From CAXSEF01 sp964236535 (GTDB lineage Bacteria > Pseudomonadota > Alphaproteobacteria > Acetobacterales > Acetobacteraceae): a stretch of 44,029 nucleotides of DNA. Both the position numbers and the translations under genes were made by a program. Positions 25,145 to 33,530 of the stretch are shown one piece after another (the stretch's first letter is position 1; each line of letters starts with the position of its first letter). Below the pieces are notes generated by a model. That model was not told where the DNA came from and did not search any database. It worked only from the letters and a program-made list of their open reading frames with translations. Where the stretch lies: contig CAXSEF010000018.1 of NCBI GenBank assembly GCA_964236535.1, forward strand, positions 1 through 44,029, read 5' to 3'.

Positions 25145-26566
25145 ATGGCAGTCACGATCCAGGACAATCCCGCCACCCGGCTGCGTGCCCTTCCCCAGGT
25201 GCAGCGGCTGCTGGAAAGTGAAGCCGCCTGCGCGCTGGTTGCGGCAACATCGCGCCAGGCGGTGACCGAGGCATTGCGCGAGGCGCTCCACCATGCGCGC
25301 GCGACCATCCGGGCTGGCGGCGGCCTGCCCTCGCACGAAGCGATCGTGCTGGAGGCGGCGGGACGGCTGCAGCACGACGCGCAACCGGTGCTGCGCCGGG
25401 CGATCAACGCGACCGGCGTGGTGCTGCACACCAACCTGGGGCGTGCCCCGCTGGCCGCGGCGGCGCTCGACGCGGTGGTCGATACCGCGCGCGGCTACTG
25501 CAACCTGGAGTTCGACCTGGCCGAAGGGCGTCGCGGCAGGCGCGCCGGCGGGATCGAAGGCCTGCTGCAGGCAACGAGCGGCGCCGAGACCGGGATCGCG
25601 GTCAACAACTGCGCCGCTGCGGTGCTGCTCGCGCTCTCCGCCCTCGCCGGCACGCCGCAGCCCGGCGCTGCGGACCAGGCACCGGGCGAGGTCGTGGTCT
25701 CGCGTGGCGAACTGGTCGAGATCGGCGGCGGGTTCCGCATCCCCGACGTGATCCGGCAAGGCGGCGCGAAGCTGGTCGAGGTCGGCGCCACCAACCGTAC
25801 CAGGTTGTCGGACTACGAGGCGGCGATCGGGCCGCATACCCGGATGCTGCTGCGGGTGCACCAGAGCAACTTTCGGATCATCGGCTTCACCAGCGCACCG
25901 GAGGCGGCGGAACTCGCGCAGCTCGCGCACGCGCGCGGCATCCTCATGATGGACGATCTCGGCAGCGGTTCGCTCTGCGACCTGCGCGCCTATGGCTGCC
26001 CGTACGAGCCTACGGTGCGCGAGGCGGTTGGCGCGGGCGCCGACGTGGTGGCGTTCAGCGGCGACAAGCTGCTCGGCGGCCCGCAGGCGGGGCTGCTGGT
26101 GGGGCGCGAGGCGGCGATCGCGCCGATGCGGCGCCACCCGCTGCTGCGGGCGGTGCGGCCCGACAAGATGAGTCTCGCGGCGCTGGAGGCAACGCTGCGG
26201 CTGCACCTGCAGGCGCCGCTCGAGCTGCCGGTGATGCGCATGCTGTCGCAGGGGAAGGCAGTGCTGCAGGACCGGGCCGAGCGGCTCTGCGCGCTGCTCC
26301 CCGATCAGGTGCTGTGGCGTATCGAGGCCACCGAGGCGCAGATCGGCGGCGGTTCGCTGCCGGGCACGCGCCTGCCGAGCCGCGCGGTCGGGCTGGCAGC
26401 CGACAGCCTGTCGGCGGACGCGCTGGCGGCGGCGCTGCGCCTGCACCGGCCGGCGGTGGTGGGGCGGATCGCCGCCGACCTCGTGCTGCTGGACATGATG
26501 ACGGTCGCTGATGCGGACCTCGCCGACATCGCGGCGGCCGTGGCCGCGGCGTGTGGGACGGCGTGA
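25145..26566 (+). CDS. selA: L-seryl-tRNA(Sec) selenium transferase
   Basis: A 473-residue PLP enzyme that converts Ser-tRNA(Sec) to Sec-tRNA(Sec) using selenophosphate. The PLP lysine is Lys308 in FSGDKLLGGPQAG, and INATGVVLHTNLGRAPL near residue 87 is the family N-terminal signature. Length is close to that of E. coli SelA. ATG 25145 is preferred; an in-frame TTG at 25127 lacks a ribosome site. The order selA-selB-tRNA-Sec shows a complete decoding set except selD, which is not in the window. Confidence 0.94.
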   Translation: MAVTIQDNPATRLRALPQVQRLLESEAACALVAATSRQAVTEALREALHHARATIRAGGGLPSHEAIVLEAAGRLQHDAQPVLRRAINATGVVLHTNLGRAPLAAAALDAVVDTARGYCNLEFDLAEGRRGRRAGGIEGLLQATSGAETGIAVNNCAAAVLLALSALAGTPQPGAADQAPGEVVVSRGELVEIGGGFRIPDVIRQGGAKLVEVGATNRTRLSDYEAAIGPHTRMLLRVHQSNFRIIGFTSAPEAAELAQLAHARGILMMDDLGSGSLCDLRAYGCPYEPTVREAVGAGADVVAFSGDKLLGGPQAGLLVGREAAIAPMRRHPLLRAVRPDKMSLAALEATLRLHLQAPLELPVMRMLSQGKAVLQDRAERLCALLPDQVLWRIEATEAQIGGGSLPGTRLPSRAVGLAADSLSADALAAALRLHRPAVVGRIAADLVLLDMMTVADADLADIAAAVAAACGTA

Positions 26567-26574
26567 CCCGTGCG

Positions 26575-26614
26575 GCTGCGATGAGGCCGGGGCTGCGATG
26601 AGGCCGGGGCTGCG
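26575..26614 (+). promoter_or_regulatory. 17-bp tandem repeat with two overlapping mini-ORFs before selB
   Basis: The unit gctgcgatgaggccggg occurs at 26575-26591 and 26592-26608 and begins a third time, running into selB. Each unit supplies an ATG (26581, 26598, 26615), in three different frames. The first two open the same six-codon frame MRPGLR and end in TGA, and each TGA overlaps the next ATG as ATGA. Only the third ATG is the selB start. This could couple selB translation to termination at UGA, the codon SelB recodes. Confidence 0.6.
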
Positions 26615-28594
26615 ATGAGCCGCCGGCTGCTGGGCGTGATCGGCCATGTCGACCACGGCAAGACCGCGCTGGTGCGCGCGCTGACCGGGATCGAGACCGA
26701 CCGCCTGCCCGAGGAGCAGCGGCGCGGCATCTCCATCGCGCTCGGCTTCGCTCACTTCACCCTGAGCGGGGTGGTGGTGGACCTGATCGACATGCCGGGC
26801 CACGAGCGGTTCGTGCGCACCATGGTGTCCGGCGCCACCGGGATCGGCGCGGTGCTGCTGGTTGTGGCGGCAAACGAGGGCATCCAGCCGCAGACGGTCG
26901 AGCACATCGAGATCGCCGCGTTGCTGGGTTTGCGGCACACGGTGCTGGCAGTCACCAAATCCGACCTGGCGACGCCGGCGCGCCGGGGCGAGGTGACGCA
27001 GGCAAGCCTTGCTCTTGCGGCCCGGTCCGGGCTCGAGGTGGTGCGCAGCGTCGAGGTCTGTGCGCCGGCCGGCACCGGGGTGGAGGCGTTGCGGCAGGCG
27101 CTGGCGGCGGTGCCGGCGGCCGAGACCAGCGATTCTGGATACCCCTGGCTGCCGGTGGACCGCGCGTTCAGCATCGCCGGACACGGCACGGTGGTGACCG
27201 GGACGCTGCGGCGCGGCGCGGTCGCCACCGGAGACGAGCTGGTGCTGTCCCCTTCGGGAGAGGCGGTCAGGGTACGGGAGCTGCAGGTGCACGGCGTCAA
27301 GGTGGCGTCGGCTGCGGTGGGCCAGCGCGTGGCGGTGAACCTGCGTGCGGTGTCGACCGAGCAGACCGGGCGCGGCGAGGCGCTGGTTCGCGCCGGGGTG
27401 CTGGCGCCCGGGGAGTGGCTGTCCGTTGAGCTGCAGGCGGTGCACAGCGTGGAGCCGCACGGCGCGCTGGAGCCTCCGGGCAGGCCGGGGGGCGAGGCGG
27501 CCGGCGCGCGGCGTGGCGCGGCGTCGGGCGCATCGCGCAAGGCACCGGGTCCGTTGCGCGACGGGGCGCGGCTGCGGCTGCTGGCCGGCACGATGGAGGT
27601 CGAGGCCGGGCTGCGGCTGCTCGACCGCCGGGAGCTGGCGCCGGGGGAGCGCTGCTTCGCGCAGCTGCACTGCGCGATGCCGGTGGCGCTGCCGGCGCGC
27701 GAGCACTTCATCCTGCGCGCCGCCTCGCCGCCGCACACGCTGGCTGGCGGGCGCGTGCTCGACCCGCAGGCCAGCCGGCTGCGGCGGCGCGACCCGGCGC
27801 TGCTGGACTGGCTCGCCCGGCTGGCCGCCGGAACGCCGGAGCGCCTGGTGACGCGTGAAGTGGCGGAGGCAGGGCAGACGGGCGTCGCGCTGGCGCGCCT
27901 GGCGCGGCTGTCGGGGCTGTCCGCGCCACGGGTGGCGGCGTGTCTGGGCGACGGGCGCGAGGTGGTTATCGCGCGCGACATGGCGGTGACCGCCGCGGCC
28001 TTCGACGCTGTGGCGGCGCGTGTCCCGACGGTGCTGGATCAGCAGCCGGCGGGGCTCGCGCGGGAGCGGCTGCTGGCAACGCTGCCGGGGGTGTCGGCAC
28101 CGGTTCTCGATGAGGTGCTGTCAAGATTGGCGGCGCGCGGCGTGCTGCGGCTGGCGGGCGGGCTGGTCGCGCCGGTTCGGGTGGCGTTCGAGCGCGAGCG
28201 GGCCGAGCGCGACCAGCGCGACGCGACGTCGCTGGCGGAGTGGGTGCGCCTGGCCGGGCTGTCGGCGCCTGACACGCGCGATTTCGCCGCCGACCCTGCC
28301 CTGCGCAAGCTGGCCGACCGGCTGGTGCGCGAAGGCGTGCTGGTGCGCGCGGCCGACCGGGTGCAGAAGCGCGAGCTGCTGTTCCACCGCGACACCATAG
28401 AGGCGGCCCAGCGGGTGCTGGCACCGCTGCTGGCGCAAGGCGCCGGGCTGCTGGTCAGCGATGCCGGCGCGGCGCTCGGGGTGTCGCGCAAGTTCAGCGT
28501 GCCGCTGCTGGAGCATCTCGACCAGGTGGGCTTCACGCGGCGGGTCGCGGACCGGCGGCAGCTCGCGCCCCCACCGGCTGCGCGGGGCAGCTAG
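26615..28594 (+). CDS. selB: Selenocysteine-specific translation elongation factor
   Basis: A 659-residue GTPase that delivers Sec-tRNA to UGA codons. GTPase motifs are GHVDHGKT (G1), RGISI (G2), DMPGHE (G3) and TKSD (G4). EF-Tu-like domains 2 and 3 follow, and the C-terminal part from about 390 has the winged-helix repeats that bind the SECIS hairpin. It is about 45 residues longer than E. coli SelB, partly from a Gly/Ala/Arg-rich insertion near residues 286-312. ATG 26615 gives MSRRLLGVIGHVDHG. It lies 48 bp after selA, with the mini-ORF repeat between. Confidence 0.95.
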   Translation: MSRRLLGVIGHVDHGKTALVRALTGIETDRLPEEQRRGISIALGFAHFTLSGVVVDLIDMPGHERFVRTMVSGATGIGAVLLVVAANEGIQPQTVEHIEIAALLGLRHTVLAVTKSDLATPARRGEVTQASLALAARSGLEVVRSVEVCAPAGTGVEALRQALAAVPAAETSDSGYPWLPVDRAFSIAGHGTVVTGTLRRGAVATGDELVLSPSGEAVRVRELQVHGVKVASAAVGQRVAVNLRAVSTEQTGRGEALVRAGVLAPGEWLSVELQAVHSVEPHGALEPPGRPGGEAAGARRGAASGASRKAPGPLRDGARLRLLAGTMEVEAGLRLLDRRELAPGERCFAQLHCAMPVALPAREHFILRAASPPHTLAGGRVLDPQASRLRRRDPALLDWLARLAAGTPERLVTREVAEAGQTGVALARLARLSGLSAPRVAACLGDGREVVIARDMAVTAAAFDAVAARVPTVLDQQPAGLARERLLATLPGVSAPVLDEVLSRLAARGVLRLAGGLVAPVRVAFERERAERDQRDATSLAEWVRLAGLSAPDTRDFAADPALRKLADRLVREGVLVRAADRVQKRELLFHRDTIEAAQRVLAPLLAQGAGLLVSDAGAALGVSRKFSVPLLEHLDQVGFTRRVADRRQLAPPPAARGS

Positions 28595-28677
28595 GCGGCG
28601 CCGGACACGGCGTGGCGCGCATTGCCGAGCCGCACGGTCTTGCGCCCGGTGATCGGGCGAGCGATCCTTGCGGGTGG

Positions 28678-28770
28678 GGAGGCGATTGGGGTCTGGTGGC
28701 CCTCCTGGTCTTCAAAACCAGTGATCCGCGTCAAGCGGATGGTGGGTTCGATTCCCATCCGCCTCCGCCA
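28678..28770 (+). tRNA. selC: tRNA-Sec (anticodon TCA)
   Basis: The anticodon arm ctggt-cttcaaa-accag carries TCA, which reads UGA. A long variable arm atccgc-gtcaa-gcggat and a T arm tggg-ttcgatt-ccca follow. The long acceptor stem starts ggaggcga and pairs with ccgcctcc, the eighth pair being an A-C mismatch, then discriminator G and encoded CCA. The extended acceptor and variable arms separate it from a serine or suppressor tRNA. It lies 83 bp after selB. Confidence 0.93.
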
Positions 28771-29141
28771 CTCGAACTAGGTCCGTGCCGTTGCGGCCTT
28801 GCCGGTGCGCCAAAGCCCCAGGCAAGCCGTGACGGCGAGCACGGAGGTTCAAGACCAACGGGCCTTGCGGATGACCGGCCTGTCAGGCAGGGCCAGAGGC
28901 TCTGCCTCCGGACTCCGCCAAAGGCTCGTCTTTGGAATCCCTATGTTTAAGAAATAGCCTTCCAAAGGCCTCAGGCCTGGCGCATCGGGGCGTAGCCCGC
29001 GCAAGTTGCCGCGGGCCCGCTTGGGCCAGTGGAATGAAGGCGGAGGGCGCCCAGTCTTGCTTCGCCTACGGATCAGCGCGAGGGCCCGGTGGCAAATGCC
29101 GGTCTTGCTGCGCAGCAGGCCTGGCATCAGCGCCGTTCATG
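28771..29141. other. Intergenic region between tRNA-Sec and nagA
   Basis: About 370 bp with no gene. Most of it (28872-29078) is one full interspersed repeat in the opposite orientation to the copies at 15041 and 36172. No selenoprotein frame was recognised. Confidence 0.7.
28872..29078. repeat. Full-length interspersed repeat, inverted orientation
   Basis: Begins tgaccggcctgtcaggcagg, then ccagaggctctgcctccgg, the atccctatgtttaagaaata linker, ccaaaggcctcaggcctgg, and the type-B part with gtagcccgcgcaagttgccg and gggcccgcttgggcc, ending tcttgcttcgcctacgg. Type-A and type-B parts appear in reverse order compared with 36172-36380. Confidence 0.85.
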
Positions 29142-30302
29142 TCACCGCAGGGTCGCGGAGCGCCATCGGCCGGCGACCCAGGTGCCGAGCGGGTGCAGGT
29201 CCGGCGTCAGCAGGACCAGGTCGGCGCGCAGGCCGGGTGCCAAGCGGCCACGGTCGGGCAGGCGCAGGAAGGCGGCGGGATAGGTCGACGCCATGCGCAG
29301 GGACTCGGCTGGGTCGAGGCCGAGCAGGCGGCTCGCGCGGCGGACGGCCTGGGCCATGTCGAGGTCGGCACCGGCGAGGGTGCCGTCCGACGCTTCGAGC
29401 CGGCCGTGGCGGCGGTGGATCGTGCGGCCGGCGAGGATGAATTCGGCGAGCGTGGTGCCGGTTGGGGGCATGGCGTCGGTCACCAGGAAGACGCGGCCGG
29501 GAGCCTTGGCGGCGAGCAGCAGACGCAGGGTGGCGGGGTGGACGTGGTGGCCGTCGGCGATGATGCCGACCCATGAGGCGGGGTCGGCGAGGCAGGCCGC
29601 CATGATCCCGGGGGCGCGGCCGGCGAGCGGCGGCATGGCGTTGGGCCAGTGGGTGAAGCCGGTGATGCCGCAGGCGAGGGCGGCGGTGGCGCGCTCGATC
29701 GTGGCGGCGGAGTGCCCCGCGCTGAGCCGGATGCCCTGGTCGGCGAAGGCCTGCAGGTCGGCGTCGGCGACATGCTCCGGCGCGAGGGTGAGCAGGAGCG
29801 GGACGCGGGCCGCGAGGCCGGCAAGCAGGGCGCGATCGGCGTCGGTGACGGTGCGGATCAGCGCGCGGTCGTGTACGCCGGGCCGGTCGGCGCTGAGGAA
29901 CGGGCCCTCCAGGTGCAGGCCGGCGACGCCGCCATGGGAATGGGCCAGCGCCTCTGCGATGCCGGCGGCGGCTTCGCGCATGCGGGCCGGGGTATCGGTG
30001 ATCAGGGTCGGGAAGATCGAGGTGGTGCCATAGGCGCGGTGGGCGCGCGCCATGGCGAGTGCCGCCGCAGCGCTCGGGCCGTCGTTGTAGAGGATGCCGC
30101 CGCCGCCGTTGACCTGGGCGTCGATGAAGCCCGGCGCGACGATCGCGTCCGGCGGAAGGTCCGGGCCCGGCCCGGGGTGGCGACCGGTGAGGATGGCGGC
30201 GATGCGGCCATGCTCGATGACGAGGGTGGCCTCGGGGCAGTGGGCGAGGGTGGTGGTCTCGGCGGTGAGCAGGCGGGGAGCACGGAGAAAGATCGGGGGC
30301 AT
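29142..30302 (-). CDS. nagA: N-acetylglucosamine-6-phosphate deacetylase
   Basis: A 386-residue amidohydrolase-fold enzyme converting GlcNAc-6-P to glucosamine-6-P and acetate. Metal ligands are Glu132 (HLEGPF), His197 (SAGHS) and His218 (FTHW); the catalytic Asp276 is in VTDAMPP. The APGFIDAQVNGG motif near residue 56 is the family signature. ATG 30302 gives MPPIFLRAPRLL, but it is preceded by cctcctcc, the opposite of a ribosome site, so initiation may be leaderless or weak. It is divergent from ampG across 350 bp, which suits a wall-recycling role. Confidence 0.9.
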   Translation of the reverse strand: MPPIFLRAPRLLTAETTTLAHCPEATLVIEHGRIAAILTGRHPGPGPDLPPDAIVAPGFIDAQVNGGGGILYNDGPSAAAALAMARAHRAYGTTSIFPTLITDTPARMREAAAGIAEALAHSHGGVAGLHLEGPFLSADRPGVHDRALIRTVTDADRALLAGLAARVPLLLTLAPEHVADADLQAFADQGIRLSAGHSAATIERATAALACGITGFTHWPNAMPPLAGRAPGIMAACLADPASWVGIIADGHHVHPATLRLLLAAKAPGRVFLVTDAMPPTGTTLAEFILAGRTIHRRHGRLEASDGTLAGADLDMAQAVRRASRLLGLDPAESLRMASTYPAAFLRLPDRGRLAPGLRADLVLLTPDLHPLGTWVAGRWRSATLR

Positions 30303-30652
30303 GGAGGAGGATTCCGTCTGGCGACGGACGGAGCAAGCATCGCGGGCGTCAGCGGGTCCATGTGTGCCTGCACCGAGTGCCAGAACGGGTCGGCGGTCCG
30401 CAGCCACGAGGGCCGGACCAGCCGGCATCTTTGTTGCTTGCAGCAAGAGCCAGGGCTGTATCCCCTGGCGAAGGATGGATCGTGCGAACCCGTCGGTCCG
30501 TCCTGGGTGCGTCCGCCTGCCCTCTGGTGGCTGCGCGGGGCGGAGCAGGTCAGGCCGTGCTCCGCAGGGCTTCGGGAATTGGTTTCCAAAGGGCTCGCCC
30601 TTTGGCGGGTCTGGGCAGAGCCCGGCCTTGCTGGCTTTTATCGCGTGGGGGG
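30303..30652. other. Divergent nagA-ampG intergenic region
   Basis: About 350 bp without a convincing gene. One repeat copy lies at 30580-30632 just before ampG. The rest should hold both promoters; no clear boxes, riboswitch or amino-sugar regulator site could be identified by eye. Confidence 0.55.
30580..30632. repeat. Interspersed repeat, right-half copy before ampG
   Basis: ggtttccaaagggctcgccc-tttgg is followed by gcgggtctgggcagagcc and cggccttgct. Nearly identical to the copy before pyrE and ends about 20 bp before the ampG start. Confidence 0.8.
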
Positions 30653-31960
30653 ATGATGGCGCATCAGGCGGCAGCAGCGCGCGGCGGCGTGGGGCTAGGA
30701 CATCTGGGCGACCGCACGATCGCGTCGATGCTGGCGCTGGGTTTCAGCTCGGGCATCCCGTTCCTGCTGGTCTACGTGACGCAGTCGGCATGGTTGTCCG
30801 AGGCGCACGTTCCGCTCGGCACGCTCGGGCTGATGAGCGAGATGACGCTCGCCTACAAGTTCAAGTTCGTCTGGGCGCCGTTCCTCGACCGCTACGACCC
30901 GCCGCTGCTCGGGCGCCTGCTCGGGCGGCGACGGGGGTGGATCGTGGTGTCGCAGGCGGGCGTGGTCGCGGCGCTGGCGGGAGTGGCGTTCGGCGACCCC
31001 GCGCACGTGCTGGGATGGACGGTGGGGTTCTCGCTGGCGCTCGGCTTCGCGGGCGCCACGCAGGACGTGGTGATCGACGGCTGGCGCATCACCGTGGCGC
31101 CGGTGGAGCGGCAGGCGCTGATGTCGACCTGGGCGGAAATCGGCTGGCGGGTGGGCAACCTCGCGGCCGGCGCCGGCGCGCTGCTGCTCGCTGACCGGGT
31201 GGGCTGGCGCGGGGCGTACCTGGCGATGGCGGCGCTGATGCTGCCGGGGATGGCGGCGGCGCTGCTGGCGCCCGAGCCGGCCTCGGACCTGGCGCCGGCG
31301 GCGGGGCGGACCGGGTTCGCGGCAACCATCGCCGCACCGATCCGCGAGCTGCTGGGTCGGCTCGGACCGCTGGCGCTGCCCGTGCTGCTGCTGGTGGCGG
31401 GGTTCCGCATGCCGGGCTACGTGTCGAGCGCGATGGCGGTGCCGTTGTTCAAGAGCCTGCACTACTCGAACACCGACATCGCGACCGTCACCAAGCTGTT
31501 CGGCTTCGGGGTGGCGCTGGGCGGCACGTTCCTCGCAAGCTTCGTGGTGCCGCGGGCGGGGATCATGGCGAGCCTGCTCGCGGGCACGGTGTTCGCCTCG
31601 GCCTCGCACCTCAGCCTCGCCTACCTGGCGGCGCATGGCGATCATGGCGGGGGCGAGTTCTGGCTGTTCGCGCTCGCCGTCAGCATCGACAGCTTCGCCT
31701 ATGCCTTCGCGTCCATCGTGCTGATCACCTACATGTCGTCTCTGGTGGCGACCGAGCACGCGGCAAGCCAGTACGCGCTGCTCACGTCGCTGTGCGCGTT
31801 GCCGGGAAGCCTGCTCGCGGGCAGCTCGGGGTTCATGATCGAGCGGCTGGGCTTCACCTGGTTCTTCATCGGCACGTCGCTGATCGGGGTGCCCGTGGCG
31901 CTGTGGTGCTGGCAGGTCAGGCGGCTGGAGCGGCGTCGGGGGATTGGTGTCGGCGTGTAG
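30653..31960 (+). CDS. ampG: AmpG-type muropeptide permease (MFS)
   Basis: A 435-residue major-facilitator protein with about 12 hydrophobic segments. FSSGIPFLLVYVTQSAWL near the start, KFVWAPFLDRY, and GATQDVVIDGWRI around 140-152 match the AmpG family, which imports GlcNAc-anhydro-muropeptides from the periplasm for recycling. FASIVLITYMSSL near residue 350 fits the C-terminal half. ATG 30653 or the in-frame ATG three bases later may be used; a run of six G lies just before. NagA next door acts on the recycled GlcNAc branch. Confidence 0.85.
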   Translation: MMAHQAAAARGGVGLGHLGDRTIASMLALGFSSGIPFLLVYVTQSAWLSEAHVPLGTLGLMSEMTLAYKFKFVWAPFLDRYDPPLLGRLLGRRRGWIVVSQAGVVAALAGVAFGDPAHVLGWTVGFSLALGFAGATQDVVIDGWRITVAPVERQALMSTWAEIGWRVGNLAAGAGALLLADRVGWRGAYLAMAALMLPGMAAALLAPEPASDLAPAAGRTGFAATIAAPIRELLGRLGPLALPVLLLVAGFRMPGYVSSAMAVPLFKSLHYSNTDIATVTKLFGFGVALGGTFLASFVVPRAGIMASLLAGTVFASASHLSLAYLAAHGDHGGGEFWLFALAVSIDSFAYAFASIVLITYMSSLVATEHAASQYALLTSLCALPGSLLAGSSGFMIERLGFTWFFIGTSLIGVPVALWCWQVRRLERRRGIGVGV

Positions 31961-32016
31961 GAAGCAGGACCGGGTTCTGCCCAGACCCGCCAACCGCCGG
32001 AGGCCTTTGGAAACCA
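31961..32016. repeat. Interspersed repeat fragment after ampG
   Basis: gaagcaggaccgggttctgc, ccagacccgccaaccgccgg and aggcctttggaaaccag align with the family in shortened form. It abuts the ampG stop. Confidence 0.55.
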
Positions 32017-32133
32017 GTGCTTTGGTCCGGTCGCACCACGCAGCGGGACATGCGTCGCGTGTGTCGGCGTCTAGCCTGGCCATGTCAGAACGAACGAGCA
32101 ATTGCAGATACAGGCAAAGCCGGTGGCAGGCGC

Positions 32134-32152
32134 CGCAACGCAACTCGTTGCG
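32134..32152. other. Perfect 7-bp stem-loop upstream of the DoxX-like gene
   Basis: CGCAACG (32134-32140) and CGTTGCG (32146-32152) pair around a 5-base loop, about 60 bp before the ATG at 32215. No T run follows, so an operator or leader hairpin is more likely than a terminator. Confidence 0.35.
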
Positions 32153-32214
32153 CGAAGGTGCGCTCTGGTGCTGGCGCCGTGCTCCTGGCGCGGGATGCAA
32201 TCCGGGGTGGGTCG

Positions 32215-32748
32215 ATGCTGATTACGCTGAATGTCCTGGCGGCGCTGGTTGCACGGGTGTGCCTCGTGGTGTTGTTCCCGTTCTCGGCGCTGGACAAGGT
32301 GCTGCACTGGGGCGAGGCGCTGAAGCAGGCGAACTCATCGTTCCTGCCGGGCGGACCGGTGCTGCTGGTGCTGGCGATCATCGTGGAGCTGGTTACGCCA
32401 GTGTGCATCGTGGTCGGCTGGTCCGACCGCCTGGCAGCGTTCGTGCTTGCGGGGTTCTGCGCGGTGACGGCGTTGCTGTATCACCCGTTCTGGACCTATT
32501 CGGACCTGATGGCGCGAGGGGCGAGCAAGGGCCGCGACGAGTTCTGGGAGTTCCTGAAGAACTTCGGGCTGGTGGGCGGGCTGCTGCTGGTGGTGCTGGG
32601 CTACCAGCTGGCAACGGTGGGCGAAGTGGTGCGCCATCCGCTGTCTTCCGGGCCGTTCTCGGCGCGCCCTGCGGACACTGCGGCGGCTGCGGCGGGGGTG
32701 GCCGGAGGGGTTGCCGCCGCGGGGAACGCGGTGCCGCCTCCCGACTAG
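32215..32748 (+). CDS. DoxX-like integral membrane protein
   Basis: A 177-residue protein with four hydrophobic segments at about 5-25, 45-65, 70-90 and 118-140. FSALDKVLHWGEA after the first segment and the LVTPVCIVVGWSDRLAAFVLAGFC region resemble the DoxX/DoxD family of small quinone-linked or unknown membrane proteins. DEFWEFLKNFGLVGGLLLV precedes the last helix. The C-terminal 30 residues are Ala/Gly/Pro-rich. ATG 32215 follows a ggggtggg stretch. Function is not known for most members. Confidence 0.72.
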   Translation: MLITLNVLAALVARVCLVVLFPFSALDKVLHWGEALKQANSSFLPGGPVLLVLAIIVELVTPVCIVVGWSDRLAAFVLAGFCAVTALLYHPFWTYSDLMARGASKGRDEFWEFLKNFGLVGGLLLVVLGYQLATVGEVVRHPLSSGPFSARPADTAAAAAGVAGGVAAAGNAVPPPD

Positions 32749-32845
32749 GGCGACAGCGTCCGGACCACGGTCCTGCGGATGAGGCGGACAGCAATGCGGA
32801 CCCGAACGGTGCAGCGTCCGGGGCCGTTGGTCGGAGCTCCACGAC

Positions 32846-33058
32846 ATGGCGCATCGCTACGCTGCGATTCATGCGGAGCGTGCGTGGGAGCCGGCGGCAC
32901 TGTCGGCCAGCCCGGGGTTCTCGACGGCACGCCCGTGGCGGCCGCGGCGGTGCCAAGCCTGTGGCGGCTTCGGGCAGCTCGGTGTCGCCTTGCCGGCGTG
33001 CGACGAACCCGGGTGCGCCGGGCGCGTAGGCGAGGCACGGCGGTTGGGGACAAAGTGA
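32846..33058 (+). CDS. Possible small zinc-ribbon-like protein, overlapping the cupin start
   Basis: A 70-residue frame from ATG 32846. It has two Cys pairs, CQACGG near residue 36 and CDEPGC near residue 52, suggesting a small zinc site, and a basic C-terminus. GGAG lies about 9 bases before the ATG. Its TGA overlaps the ATG of the cupin gene (GTGATG), as do other gene borders in this cluster, supporting it as a real first gene of the operon. I do not recognise a family, and it could be a chance frame in GC-rich DNA. Confidence 0.4.
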   Translation: MAHRYAAIHAERAWEPAALSASPGFSTARPWRPRRCQACGGFGQLGVALPACDEPGCAGRVGEARRLGTK

Positions 33059-33528
33059 TGGTCGAGCAGACGGGACAGGATCGTGGGCTGCAGCCGGTGC
33101 TGCACTACTGGCACGCCTGGGTGGACGAAGCCGGTGTGAGCCGGCAGACGCGCTGCGTGCTGGAGAGCTTCGAGCTGGCGGCGGTCGGGCCCGGGGTGGC
33201 GCCGCAGTGGAACCACAAGGAGCCCAAGGCGCTGGGCGTGGTCACGTTCACCGTGTTGCCGGTGGGCTGGGTCGGCGACTGGCACGAGAACCCGAAGGTG
33301 CAGTGGATCGCGCCGATCTCGGGCCGGTGGTACGTCGAGACGATGGACGGGGTGCGGGTCGAGATGGGGCCGGGCGACGTCGAGCTGGGCGAGGACCAGA
33401 ACTGCACGAAGGACGCGAACGGGCACACGGGGCACCTGTCCGGGACCGTGGGCGACGTGCCGTGCGTGCTGATGGTGGTGGGGCTGGACGTTGCGCCGAG
33501 CGTGGGCCAGCCCTGCCGGGTGAAGTAG
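33058..33528 (+). CDS. Cupin-like domain protein
   Basis: A 156-residue cytoplasmic protein with a beta-barrel pattern. LHYWHAWVDEAG opens it, PQWNHKEPKALGVVTFTVLP and WHENPKVQWIAPISGRWYVETMDGVRVEMGPGDVELGEDQN fit the two cupin motifs (GRWYVE followed by GPGDV). The GTG three bases earlier is an alternative start; ATG 33058 overlaps the preceding small gene. The next gene, an SMP-30-type lactonase, starts 2 bp after the stop, so they form an operon and probably act on the same sugar-acid or lactone substrate. Specific function unknown. Confidence 0.75.
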   Translation: MVEQTGQDRGLQPVLHYWHAWVDEAGVSRQTRCVLESFELAAVGPGVAPQWNHKEPKALGVVTFTVLPVGWVGDWHENPKVQWIAPISGRWYVETMDGVRVEMGPGDVELGEDQNCTKDANGHTGHLSGTVGDVPCVLMVVGLDVAPSVGQPCRVK

Positions 33529-33530
33529 GC

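Noticed and set aside
25110..25145. A minus-strand GTTCAAGTCCC followed by gctcca near the selA start, resembling a tRNA T arm and CCA end
   Set aside because: The flanking bases do not pair as a T stem and no anticodon arm could be placed; most likely chance.
28678..28770. A suppressor or tryptophan-like tRNA reading UGA
   Set aside because: The long variable arm, long acceptor stem and position directly after selB identify it as tRNA-Sec.
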